Below are positions 29,668-37,281 of a DNA stretch of 46,618 nt, piece after piece; the stretch's first letter is position 1, and each line of letters begins with the position of its first letter. The notes under the pieces are model-generated. The model was not told where the DNA came from and did no database searches. It saw only the letters and a program-made list of their open reading frames with translations. Origin of the DNA: Gaiellales bacterium (GTDB lineage: Bacteria; Actinomycetota; Thermoleophilia; Gaiellales; JAICJC01); NCBI GenBank assembly GCA_036403155.1, contig DASWRM010000021.1:1-46618 (forward strand), read 5' to 3'. Made by a program: the position numbers and the translations under genes.

Positions 29668-31106
29668 TCGCCCAGCTCGGCCCGGCGGCGCACCACATAG
29701 GCGTCGAGCTGCTCGCGCAGGGCCGGATCCAGCGGCGGCTGCTCGTACCGGTCGAGCGCCTCGCGCCACAGCCTCGCCGCCCGCTCCGCCGCATCCTGTC
29801 CGCCCCGGGTCTGCCAGCGCTCGAAGTTCTCGGTGGACGACAACAGCGGCCGGTAGAAGCAGTCGCGGAACCGCTCGAGCGTGTGTGCAGCGCCGAAGAA
29901 GTGCCCGCCGTACCCGACCTCCCGGTGCGCGTCGAAGGCCAGGCTGGCCTCGTCGATCTCCATCGGCCGGAACTCCTCCTTGAGCACGCGCAGCATCTCG
30001 ATGTCGACGATGAACTTCTCGAAGCTCGCAACCAGCCCCGACTCCAGCCAGCCGGCCGCGTGCTCGACGTAGTGCGCCCCGGCCAGGAAGGCGGGGAGCA
30101 TGGTGTTGAGCCCCTCGTATGCGGCCTGGGCGTCCGGTGTCTGGCTCGAGGTCAGGAACCCGCCGCCCGCTCGCCACGGCACGCCGAACCGCCGCGCGAT
30201 CTGGCCCGAGGCGAGCAGGCCCAGCGCGGACTCCGGGCCGCCGAAGCCCGGCGAGCCGGACTGCATGTCGGTGTGCGAGAGGAACGAGCCCAGGATCACC
30301 GGGGCGCCGGGGCGCACGAGCTGTGTGAGGCAGAGGCCGGCCAGCGCCTCGGTCGTCTGCTGCACCAGTGCGGCCGGCGTCGAGACGGGCGCCATCGCGC
30401 CCATCAGCAGGAACGGGGTGATCACGTTCACCTGCCCGGCCTCCGCGTAGACCAGCATCGCCTCGAGCATGCGCGTGTCGAAGCGCAGCGGCGAGTTCGC
30501 GTTGACCACCGCGAAGACGCGGGCCTCGGGCCGTTCGGGGTCGTTGGCGCCGTGCAGGATGTCCGTCATCGCGATCGAGTCGCGGGCCGCCTCACCGGTG
30601 ATGACGGCCCCGAGATATGGCTTGTCGGTGAGCGTCTGAACGGCGAGCAGCATGTCCAGGTGGCGCGAGTCGAGCGGCCGGTCGTTCGGCTCGCAGCAGA
30701 GACCGCCCGGCGTGTCCAGCTCGTCGAACACCTGGCTGAGCTGCGCGAGCTGCTCGAAGTCGGCCATCGTCGCCTCGCGCCGCTCGTCGCCCATCCGGAC
30801 GAACGGCGGCCCCTGCGTGGGGGCGAAGAACATGTGGCGTCCGCCGACGTGGATGGTGCGCTCGGGATTCCGCGCCGCCAGATCGAACTCGGACGGCGCC
30901 TTCGCCACCTGCTCGAGCACGAACTCCGGGTCGAACCTCACGACGTTCCCGTCGACCGCCTGGCCGGCCCGGCGGAACCGGTCGACGGCCTCGTCGTGCA
31001 GGAACTCGACGCCCATCTCCGAGATCAGGCGGCGCCAGCCCCGCTCGAGAACGGCCATCGCCTCCTCGGAGAGCACCTCATAGCGGGGCATCAGGTTCTC
31101 GAACAC
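29664..31106 (-). CDS. MttB-superfamily (trimethylamine/glycine-betaine-type) corrinoid methyltransferase, non-pyrrolysine
   Basis: About 480 aa, homologous to the MttB superfamily: MPRYEVLSEEAMAVLERGWRRLI, GVEFLHDEAVDRFRRAG, HMFFAPTQGPPFVRMGDERREATMADF, NANSPLRFDTRMLEAMLVYAEAGQ, TPFLLMGAMAPVS and AGAHYVEHAAGWLESGLVASFEKF. The frame runs the full family length with no internal TAG, so it lacks the pyrrolysine of true TMA methyltransferase. Non-Pyl members demethylate quaternary amines (glycine betaine, proline betaine, carnitine), passing CH3 to a corrinoid protein. No corrinoid protein is nearby. I take the GTG at 31104-31106; ATG at 31091 is the alternative. First gene of the operon with the enolase-type and lyase-type genes. 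Confidence 0.88.
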   Translation of the reverse strand: MFENLMPRYEVLSEEAMAVLERGWRRLISEMGVEFLHDEAVDRFRRAGQAVDGNVVRFDPEFVLEQVAKAPSEFDLAARNPERTIHVGGRHMFFAPTQGPPFVRMGDERREATMADFEQLAQLSQVFDELDTPGGLCCEPNDRPLDSRHLDMLLAVQTLTDKPYLGAVITGEAARDSIAMTDILHGANDPERPEARVFAVVNANSPLRFDTRMLEAMLVYAEAGQVNVITPFLLMGAMAPVSTPAALVQQTTEALAGLCLTQLVRPGAPVILGSFLSHTDMQSGSPGFGGPESALGLLASGQIARRFGVPWRAGGGFLTSSQTPDAQAAYEGLNTMLPAFLAGAHYVEHAAGWLESGLVASFEKFIVDIEMLRVLKEEFRPMEIDEASLAFDAHREVGYGGHFFGAAHTLERFRDCFYRPLLSSTENFERWQTRGGQDAAERAARLWREALDRYEQPPLDPALREQLDAYVVRRRAELGD

Positions 31107-31194
31107 GACGCCGGAGGCTAACGGAGTCGGCCGTCCGCTGCCTGTGGGTGGGCCTGGCCGCCGGTTCCCGGGCTGGCGATATGATCGCCCGCCT

Positions 31195-32070
31195 ATGCGC
31201 GTTGCGGTCGTGGGACTGGGGACGATGGGTGCGCCGATGGCCCGGCATCTGCTCGAGGCGGGCCACGACGTGACCGTCCACAACCGCACGCGGGAGCGCG
31301 AGCAGCCGCTGGCGGAGCTGGGAGCCGCGCGGGCGGCGACGCCGTCGCAGGCCGCCTCCGGTGCGGACGCCGTGCTCACATGCGTCTCGGACACGCCCGA
31401 CCTGGAGCAGGTCGTCTTCGGCGCGGACGGCGTGGCGGAGGGCCTCGGGCAGGGCGGCATCGTCGTCGACTGCTCGACCGTCTCGCCTTCGGCGACCGCG
31501 GACATGGCGGCCCGGCTCGAGCAGCGGGGGCTCGGCCTCGTCGACGCGCCGGTGTCGGGCGGCTCGGAGGGGGCGGAGAAGGGCACCCTGACGATCTTCG
31601 TCGGCGGCCGGCCCGAGCACGTCGCCACGGCCCGCCCGGTGCTCGAGGCATTCGGCGCCCGGATCACGCATCTCGGGCCGAGCGGCTCGGGGCAGATGGC
31701 CAAGGCCGTGAACCAGGTGATGATCGCCGGCACGTACGCGACGGTGGGGGAGGGGATCGCGCTCGCGCAGGCCGCCGGTCTTCCGCTTCCCGAGCTGCTG
31801 GAGGCGCTGTCGGCGGGGGCGGCGGGGTCCTGGGTGCTCGCGAACCGGGCGGGGAACATGGTGGACGACCGCTATCCGCTCGGCTTCAAGGTGTCGCTCC
31901 ACCGCAAGGACGTGGCCATTGCTCTGGACGAGGCCCGGCGGCTGGGCGTCGGCACGGCCGTCTCCGACCTCGTCCTCTCCGAGGAGGACGAGCTGATCCG
32001 CGAGGGGTTCGGCGACGAGGACGTGAGCGCGCTGGCGCGGATCGCCAAGCGCCCGCGGGGCGGGTCGTGA
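31195..32070 (+). CDS. NAD(P)-dependent beta-hydroxyacid dehydrogenase (HIBADH/tartronate semialdehyde reductase family)
   Basis: A 291-aa oxidoreductase: Rossmann GLGTMGAPMA (7-), substrate loop DAPVSGGSEGAEKGTL (Ser121-Gly-Gly), catalytic Lys170 in GQMAKAVNQ with Asn173, then the all-helical C-terminal domain. It interconverts a 3-hydroxyacid and a semialdehyde (3-hydroxyisobutyrate, tartronate semialdehyde or similar). It is divergent from the MttB-like gene and its stop overlaps the acetyltransferase start (GTGA). Confidence 0.92.
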   Translation: MRVAVVGLGTMGAPMARHLLEAGHDVTVHNRTREREQPLAELGAARAATPSQAASGADAVLTCVSDTPDLEQVVFGADGVAEGLGQGGIVVDCSTVSPSATADMAARLEQRGLGLVDAPVSGGSEGAEKGTLTIFVGGRPEHVATARPVLEAFGARITHLGPSGSGQMAKAVNQVMIAGTYATVGEGIALAQAAGLPLPELLEALSAGAAGSWVLANRAGNMVDDRYPLGFKVSLHRKDVAIALDEARRLGVGTAVSDLVLSEEDELIREGFGDEDVSALARIAKRPRGGS

Positions 32071-33269
32071 CGCTCGAGGTCCGCCGCCTCGAGGAGCAGG
32101 CCGAGTTCCGGGAGTTCGCGCGGGTGCACGCGACCGCCTTCGGCCACCGGTGGGAGGATGACAAGCTCGAGAACGTGATCCTGCCGTGGCTGCCGCTCGT
32201 GCACTGCGTGGCCGCCTTCGACGACGGCCGGATGGTGGGTGTCACCGTCGACCAGCCGTTCGAGATGACGCTGCCGGGCGGCCGCATGGCCCCGACCCGC
32301 GGCATCACGTGGGTGGGCGTCCTGCCGACGGCCCGTCGTCGCGGGGCGCTGCGGGCGATGATCGAGTACCAGCACGCCACGTTCCGGGAACAGGGGCTCG
32401 CGTTCGCGGCGCTGTTCGCCTCCGAGACGACGATCTACGGGCGGTTCGGCTACGGGCCGGCGACCGTGGTCGCCACGGAGGCGGACATCGACACCCGGTA
32501 CGGGGCCTTCGCCTCGCCGTTCATCGACACCGGATCGGTCGAGATGGTCGACGACCCCGCTCCCGTCGCGCTGGTGCGCGAGGTGCTCGACCGCGCGCGG
32601 CCGGGGATACCCGGCGAGATCGACCGCATGGACCAGGACATCGCGGACGGCTTCCGTGTGGCGGACCGCAAGGAGTTCCGGGTGGCCCACCGCGACGCGT
32701 CCGGTGCGCCCGACGGCTATGCGGCCTACAGGATCGACCAGCACTGGGAGCACGAGGCGATACCGCGCAACCGGCTGGTCGTCGGCACCCTCCTGGCGGC
32801 CACCCGTGAGGCGTACGCCGCGCTGTGGCGGTACCTGCTGGACATGCGCCTGATCGGCACGGTGGTGATTCGCAACCGGCCGCTGGACGAGCCGATCCGG
32901 TGGCTGCTCGCCGAGTGGCGCCACTACCGCATCCGGCACGTCACCGACGGGCTCTGGGTCGGGCTGCTCGACCTGGCCGCGGCGCTGGAGGCGCGCGGCT
33001 ACCTCACCGACGGCCGGCTGGTGCTGGGGGTTGGCGGCCGGCGGCTGCTGCTCCGGGTGGAGGGCGGGGACGCCCGCTGTGAGGCGACCGAACGCGAGCC
33101 GGAGATCGAGCTCGACGAGCACACGCTTGCGGCGGTCTTTCTGGGCGGCAACCGGTTCACGACGCTTTGCGCCGGCCTGCGCCTGCGCGAGGTCGTCCCC
33201 GGCGCGTGCGTGCGCGCCGACTCCCTGTTTCGCGCCGAGCGCGAGCCGTGGTGCAGCTACGACTTCTGA
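32067..33269 (+). CDS. Eis-family GNAT N-acetyltransferase
   Basis: A 400-aa protein with the Eis layout: a GNAT domain with WVGVLPTARRRGALRAMI (acetyl-CoA loop), the conserved IYGRFGYG holding the catalytic Tyr, a second atypical GNAT domain, and an SCP2-like C-terminal domain. It ends in SYDF so that the terminal carboxylate Phe can act as base. Relatives acetylate aminoglycosides, peptides or proteins at several amines. The GTG start overlaps the upstream stop by four bases. Substrate unknown. Confidence 0.88.
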   Translation: MTLEVRRLEEQAEFREFARVHATAFGHRWEDDKLENVILPWLPLVHCVAAFDDGRMVGVTVDQPFEMTLPGGRMAPTRGITWVGVLPTARRRGALRAMIEYQHATFREQGLAFAALFASETTIYGRFGYGPATVVATEADIDTRYGAFASPFIDTGSVEMVDDPAPVALVREVLDRARPGIPGEIDRMDQDIADGFRVADRKEFRVAHRDASGAPDGYAAYRIDQHWEHEAIPRNRLVVGTLLAATREAYAALWRYLLDMRLIGTVVIRNRPLDEPIRWLLAEWRHYRIRHVTDGLWVGLLDLAAALEARGYLTDGRLVLGVGGRRLLLRVEGGDARCEATEREPEIELDEHTLAAVFLGGNRFTTLCAGLRLREVVPGACVRADSLFRAEREPWCSYDF

Positions 33270-33279
33270 GAGGTGATCC

Positions 33280-33807
33280 ATGCAGCGTGTCAACATCCAC
33301 ACCGTCCCACTCGACCAGGCGCAGCAGCAGCGCGGCTACAGCTGGACAGCGGCGGCGCTGGGGCCGGCCATCGGCGCGGAGGCGATGGGTGCGACGCTGT
33401 ACGAGCTGCCGCCCGGCGAGGCGAGCTTCCCGTACCACTACGAGTACGGCTGCGAGGAGTGGCTGCTGGTCGTCACCGGAACTCCCACGCTGCGTGATCC
33501 CGACGGCACCCACACGCTCGACGCGGGGGACCTCGTCTGCTTCCGCGAGGGCCCGGCCGGCGCGCATCGGCTCGTCAACGAGGGGGACGAGCCCAGCCGG
33601 GTGATCCTCTTCTCGACCAAGGGACGGCCCGCGGTCGTGGTCTTCCCGGACAGCGCGAAGCTGCTGGCGTTCACCGGGGACGAGCGCGACGACGTCATCG
33701 TCCGGCGTGCGGACGCGGTCGACTACTGGGACGGCGAGGTCGACCGGAGCAGCGGGACGGGAAGCGGCGCCAATTCGAAGGGCAGCAGCTCGACCGCCCG
33801 CTCGTAG
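33280..33807 (+). CDS. Cupin-domain protein
   Basis: A 175-aa single-cupin protein: PPGEASFPYHYEYGCEEWLLVVTGTPTLRDPDG (metal-site motif 1 with His53-x-... Glu) and GDLVCFREGPAGAHRLVNEGDEPSRVILFS (motif 2, His). It resembles the YhhW/ChrR-like small cupins of unknown substrate. GAGAGG precedes the ATG. Its last 85 bases overlap the convergent ATP-grasp gene; the tail after DYWDGEVDRSSG is low-complexity and may be poorly conserved. Confidence 0.82.
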   Translation: MQRVNIHTVPLDQAQQQRGYSWTAAALGPAIGAEAMGATLYELPPGEASFPYHYEYGCEEWLLVVTGTPTLRDPDGTHTLDAGDLVCFREGPAGAHRLVNEGDEPSRVILFSTKGRPAVVVFPDSAKLLAFTGDERDDVIVRRADAVDYWDGEVDRSSGTGSGANSKGSSSTARS

Positions 33808-34856
33808 CGCTCGACCAGCGTCCGGCGATCGGGCCCGGAGAGCGCGATCACGGCGAGGCGGTGCGAGAGTACGTCGTCGTCGTTCTCGCTCAGCCGCTGG
33901 CCCTCGCGCACGAGGATCTCGACGCGTGCGCCCGGCAGCGCGTCGGTCACGATCGCCGGGTCGGGCACGCTGCGAACGATGGCGTCGCTGTAGGCGCGCA
34001 GCAGGAAGCTGGCGGCGACGACGTCCGTGCGCGCCGGCGGCAGCACCGGCGAGCCGCCCGCCGCGAGCTCCAGCTGCAGCTCGTAGGTCGACACGCCGTG
34101 CACCGCTCTCACCAGTGGGGCGAACTGCGAGGCCATCCGGCCGTTCACCTCCACGATCCAGACGCGGCCGTCCCCGGCCACGAAGAACTCGATGTTGAAG
34201 AGCGACTGGTCGAACCCGAGGGCGGGCATCAGCGTCTCGGCGACCTCGGCCATCCGCTCGTGCGCGGCCTCCGGCACGGTGCTCGGGTACTCGAAGCGCA
34301 GGAAGCTGATGCCGTTGGGGTGCAGCACCGCATCGGTCACGCCGATCGGCGTCATCCGGCCGCGATGCATGAACCCTTCGAAGGTGACCAGGCGGCCGGA
34401 CAGCAGCTGCTCGGCGATCAGGTGGCGGAAGCTCGCGCGCCGGGCGCTCGCGAGCACCTCGGCGAGCCGCTCGTCGGAGTCGACGCGGTAGGCGTGCTGC
34501 GACAGGTGGCCCAGCACCGGCTTGAGGAAGAACGGATAGGGGAGGGGCGGGCGGTCCGGCGGTCGCAGGGCGTCGAGCGGCGCGAATGCGGGGGTGGCCT
34601 CCGGAACCGTCGCGGCCTGGATGCGGCGGCACGCGAGCTTGTCGTGGCAGCGCATGAACGCCTCGTATCCCGGCCCGGGGAGCCCGAGCCGGTCCGCGAC
34701 CACGACTGCAAGCGCCGCAGTGGAGTCGCTCGAGCCGAACACGCCGTCGACGCCGGGCCCCTCGTCGAACGTCAGGTCGTACCGCGCGAGCAGCCTGCCG
34801 TCGGCGAGATTCAGGAGGTCTCGCCTGGTGGGCGCAACCACCAGCAGCCGCTTCAT
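33723..34856 (-). CDS. ATP-grasp family ligase
   Basis: A 377-aa ATP-grasp protein: YPFFLKPVLGHLSQHAYRV (ATP-binding Lys), LIAEQLLSGRLVTFEGF and IEFFVAGDGRVWIVEVNGRMASQF (Glu and Asn Mg ligands) are the carbamoyl-phosphate-synthase-like core. The N-terminal FDEGPGVDGVFGSSDSTAALAVVVADRLGLPG and CHDKLACR is the usual pre-domain. It probably makes an amide or peptide bond between a carboxylate and an amine; the substrate is not evident. GGAGGG lies about 10 bases before the ATG. It is downstream of the MetE-like gene, 89 bases away. Confidence 0.85.
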   Translation of the reverse strand: MKRLLVVAPTRRDLLNLADGRLLARYDLTFDEGPGVDGVFGSSDSTAALAVVVADRLGLPGPGYEAFMRCHDKLACRRIQAATVPEATPAFAPLDALRPPDRPPLPYPFFLKPVLGHLSQHAYRVDSDERLAEVLASARRASFRHLIAEQLLSGRLVTFEGFMHRGRMTPIGVTDAVLHPNGISFLRFEYPSTVPEAAHERMAEVAETLMPALGFDQSLFNIEFFVAGDGRVWIVEVNGRMASQFAPLVRAVHGVSTYELQLELAAGGSPVLPPARTDVVAASFLLRAYSDAIVRSVPDPAIVTDALPGARVEILVREGQRLSENDDDVLSHRLAVIALSGPDRRTLVERYERAVELLPFELAPLPVPLLRSTSPSQ

Positions 34857-34945
34857 GCTCGTCGATCCCTCCAGTGCGCGAGCGTTTCGCCCGCCGCCGC
34901 GGCGGCGGTTGGCAGATGGTAGCGACCGATCGCGTCCCGCGCGAC

Positions 34946-36055
34946 TCAGCCCCAGAGGCGGGCGGCGGCCTCCGCGATCGTGCGCAGCTTGGCGCGCTCG
35001 TCGTCCACGGTGACGGCGTTGCCGATCACGGACGTCGCGAACCCGCACTGCGGCGAGATCGCGAGCCGCTCGAGGTCGATGTGCGCGGCGGCCTCGCGCG
35101 TGCGCCGCTGGAGTTCGTCGGCGGTCTCCCGGCGTCCGGACTTCGTCGTGACCAGCCCGAGCACCACCATACGGTCGTCGGGCACCTCGCGCAGCGGCTC
35201 GAACCCGCCGGACCGCTCGTCGTCGTACTCGAGCAGCAGCCGCTGCGCCCGGACGCCGCGGAACACGCGTGGCGCGATCGGGTCGTAGCCGCCGGACACG
35301 AGCCAGCGGCTGCCCTGGTTGCCGCGGCAGAGGTGGAAGCCGAACGTGACCCCCGGCGCCGCGTCGATCACCGCGTTGTCGAGCTCGATGCCGCGGTCGA
35401 GCCATCGCTCCAGCGTCCAGCCCTGCGATTCGTAGAACGCCCGCGTGGCGGGATCGATCAGCAGCGGGTAGTGGGGCGCGTCGAGCTGGAGGTAGACGGC
35501 GCCCAGCCGGGCCAGCTCCCGCACCTCGTCGCACATGATGGCCACGACGTCCTCGAGGAACGCGTCCAGGGTCGGATAGGCGTCGCGCGACACGTCCGGC
35601 GACCAGAGGTTCGCGTATAGGCTGGGGCTTGTCAGCGTCACCTTCGGGATCCGCGTGGTGCGGCCGCGCAGGTACGTGAGCTCCTCGGCCGCGATGTGCC
35701 GGCGCCTCGCGAGCGGCTGTTTCACGCCGAGCCGGGGCGGCCGGTCGGTGGCCTTGTCGCCGACGTCCTGGCCGCCGTGCCACTCGCCCCAGAGGTAGGC
35801 ATCGAGCGGAACCTCGCCGAAGCCGTCGACCGCGTCCGGCAGGCCGCTCTGGAAGGACAGGCGGCGCATCTCGCCGTCGGTCACGACGTCGATGCCGGCC
35901 TGCTCCTGGAGGCGCACGGCGGCGTCGACGGCCTCGTCCTCGATGCGCTTGAACTCCGGCGGGGCAAGGTCACCGCGCTCGAAGCGCTCACGGGCGGCGA
36001 GCAGCTCAGGCGGGCGCAGCAGGCTGCCGACGACGTCAGTATGGGCGCGCACCAT
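34946..36055 (-). CDS. MetE C-terminal-domain-like zinc methyltransferase (core-MetE type)
   Basis: A 369-aa TIM-barrel protein equal in size to the catalytic domain of cobalamin-independent methionine synthase. It keeps the zinc ligands: His241-x-Cys243 in FGFHLCRGN, Glu276 in LLLEYDDE and Cys337 in ISPQCGFAT; VGSLLRPPEL and DVVTDGEMRR mark the barrel start. Core-MetE proteins without the N-terminal half transfer methyl groups to homocysteine from donors other than polyglutamyl folate, or serve other thiols. The ATG at 36053-36055 begins the conserved part. Near an MttB-like demethylase this may form part of methyl-group handling, which is inference. Confidence 0.82.
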   Translation of the reverse strand: MVRAHTDVVGSLLRPPELLAARERFERGDLAPPEFKRIEDEAVDAAVRLQEQAGIDVVTDGEMRRLSFQSGLPDAVDGFGEVPLDAYLWGEWHGGQDVGDKATDRPPRLGVKQPLARRRHIAAEELTYLRGRTTRIPKVTLTSPSLYANLWSPDVSRDAYPTLDAFLEDVVAIMCDEVRELARLGAVYLQLDAPHYPLLIDPATRAFYESQGWTLERWLDRGIELDNAVIDAAPGVTFGFHLCRGNQGSRWLVSGGYDPIAPRVFRGVRAQRLLLEYDDERSGGFEPLREVPDDRMVVLGLVTTKSGRRETADELQRRTREAAAHIDLERLAISPQCGFATSVIGNAVTVDDERAKLRTIAEAAARLWG

Positions 36056-36093
36056 GCGGCGGCAGCCTACCGCGCCGCCGCCGGGCGGAACCG

Positions 36094-36165
36094 GCGCAGG
36101 AGCGTCACGAAGCCGTAGCAGCCCCCGGCACGGGCTCTGAGCCCTTTTCGGGCCGATATCGGACG
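36094..36165. repeat. Intergenic repeat copy A (~72 bp)
   Basis: Matches copy B at 36201-36274. The right half, from CGGGCTCTGAGCCC through TTTTCGGGCC to GATATCGGAC (36131-36164), differs from B at only one base; the left half is more diverged. It contains the self-complementary GGGCTC-T-GAGCCC followed by TTTT. Confidence 0.7.
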
Positions 36166-36200
36166 CTGGCGCCGGTTCGGTGTGACGATCACCGCCCGAC

Positions 36201-36274
36201 GCGCACGAGGGCGTGCCGCAGCCGTCGCAGCGCCCGACGCGGGCTCTGAGCCCTTTTCGGGCCGGTATCGGACG
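36201..36274. repeat. Intergenic repeat copy B (~74 bp)
   Basis: Second copy, 109 bases to the right of A, ending 53 bases before the AraC-type regulator start. The core 36240-36273 is 33/34 identical to A. The rest of the 271-base gap (36056-36326) shows no gene. Confidence 0.7.
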
Positions 36275-36326
36275 GTTCGGGGTCGTGGTCTTTCGATGGG
36301 GAGCGCCTGCCCGGTACGCTTGTCCC

Positions 36327-37211
36327 ATGCCGGCAGTCGCCATCACGCCCCACCAGTGGGTCGCGCGCCTGCGCGGCCGCGATCTGGCGCCCGTGGGCGC
36401 CGACGGCACCGCGCCCCTGCGGGTCGGCATGTTCCGCTTTCCCGGCCTGCCCGAGCGGCTCGTGCTCCCGCCGCTCGACGCGCACTACATCTCCTTCACC
36501 GTGGCCGGCCGCCTGATCATCGAGCGCGAGCTCAGCGGCCGCCGCGAGCGGGCCGCGTTCCGGCCGGGCATGTCGCTGATCTTCCCGGCCGGCGAGGAGA
36601 ACGCCTGGCGGTGGAACCGCTCGACGGACGAGCTGCACCTCTACGTGTCACCGTCGTGGCTCGCCGAGGCCGCCGACGCGGCCGGCGCGGCGGCCCCCGT
36701 CCTGCGTCCGCGGTTCGCGTTCGAGGACCGCGTCCTGCACTCCCTGGCGACCGCGCTACTCGAGGAGCACCGCACCGGCGGGCTCGGCGGGGCGCTGTTC
36801 CGGCAGTCGGCGGCCGAGACGATCGCGCTGCGTCTGCTCCGCGACCACTGCACCGTCGCGTCGGCGCCTGCGCCGGCTGCCGCCCTTGCGCCGGCCCGCC
36901 TGCGCCGCGTCCGCGATCTGGTCGAGGACCGGCTCGACGAGCCGCTGTCCCTCGACGACATGGCCGATGCCGCCGGCCTCAGCCGCGCCCACTTCGCGCG
37001 CTGCTTCCGCGCGGCGACCGGGACGACGCCGTACGGCTATGTTCGGGAGCGGCGCGTGGCTCGCGCACGCGACCTGCTCCAGCGATCCGCGCTCTCCATC
37101 GCCGAGATCGCCGCGACGACCGGCTTCCACTCCCAGAGCCACATGGGGCGCGTCTTCCGCGGCTCCACGGGCATGTCGCCGGGTGAGTACCGCCGGCGCG
37201 TCGGCGGCTGA
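36327..37211 (+). CDS. AraC-family transcriptional regulator
   Basis: A 294-aa regulator: an N-terminal cupin-like ligand domain (VGMFRFPGLPERLVLPPLDAHYISFTVAG, IFPAGEENAWRW), an Ala-rich linker, and a C-terminal double HTH with DDMADAAGLSRAHFARCFRAATGTTPYGYV and IAEIAATTGFHSQSHMGRVFRGSTGMSPGEYRR. It probably controls the acyl-CoA-dehydrogenase-like and cupin genes just downstream on the same strand, and may bind the repeats upstream. Confidence 0.9.
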   Translation: MPAVAITPHQWVARLRGRDLAPVGADGTAPLRVGMFRFPGLPERLVLPPLDAHYISFTVAGRLIIERELSGRRERAAFRPGMSLIFPAGEENAWRWNRSTDELHLYVSPSWLAEAADAAGAAAPVLRPRFAFEDRVLHSLATALLEEHRTGGLGGALFRQSAAETIALRLLRDHCTVASAPAPAAALAPARLRRVRDLVEDRLDEPLSLDDMADAAGLSRAHFARCFRAATGTTPYGYVRERRVARARDLLQRSALSIAEIAATTGFHSQSHMGRVFRGSTGMSPGEYRRRVGG

Positions 37212-37281
37212 ACCGCACCGCCGTGCCAGCCGCAGCACGGATGTGCCAGCGCGGCGAGCCGCGGCGCGGGATCATGACCCT

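Noticed and set aside
29664-31106. Pyrrolysine-containing trimethylamine methyltransferase
   Set aside because: The frame is full length with no internal TAG at the Pyl position, so it belongs to the non-Pyl branch.
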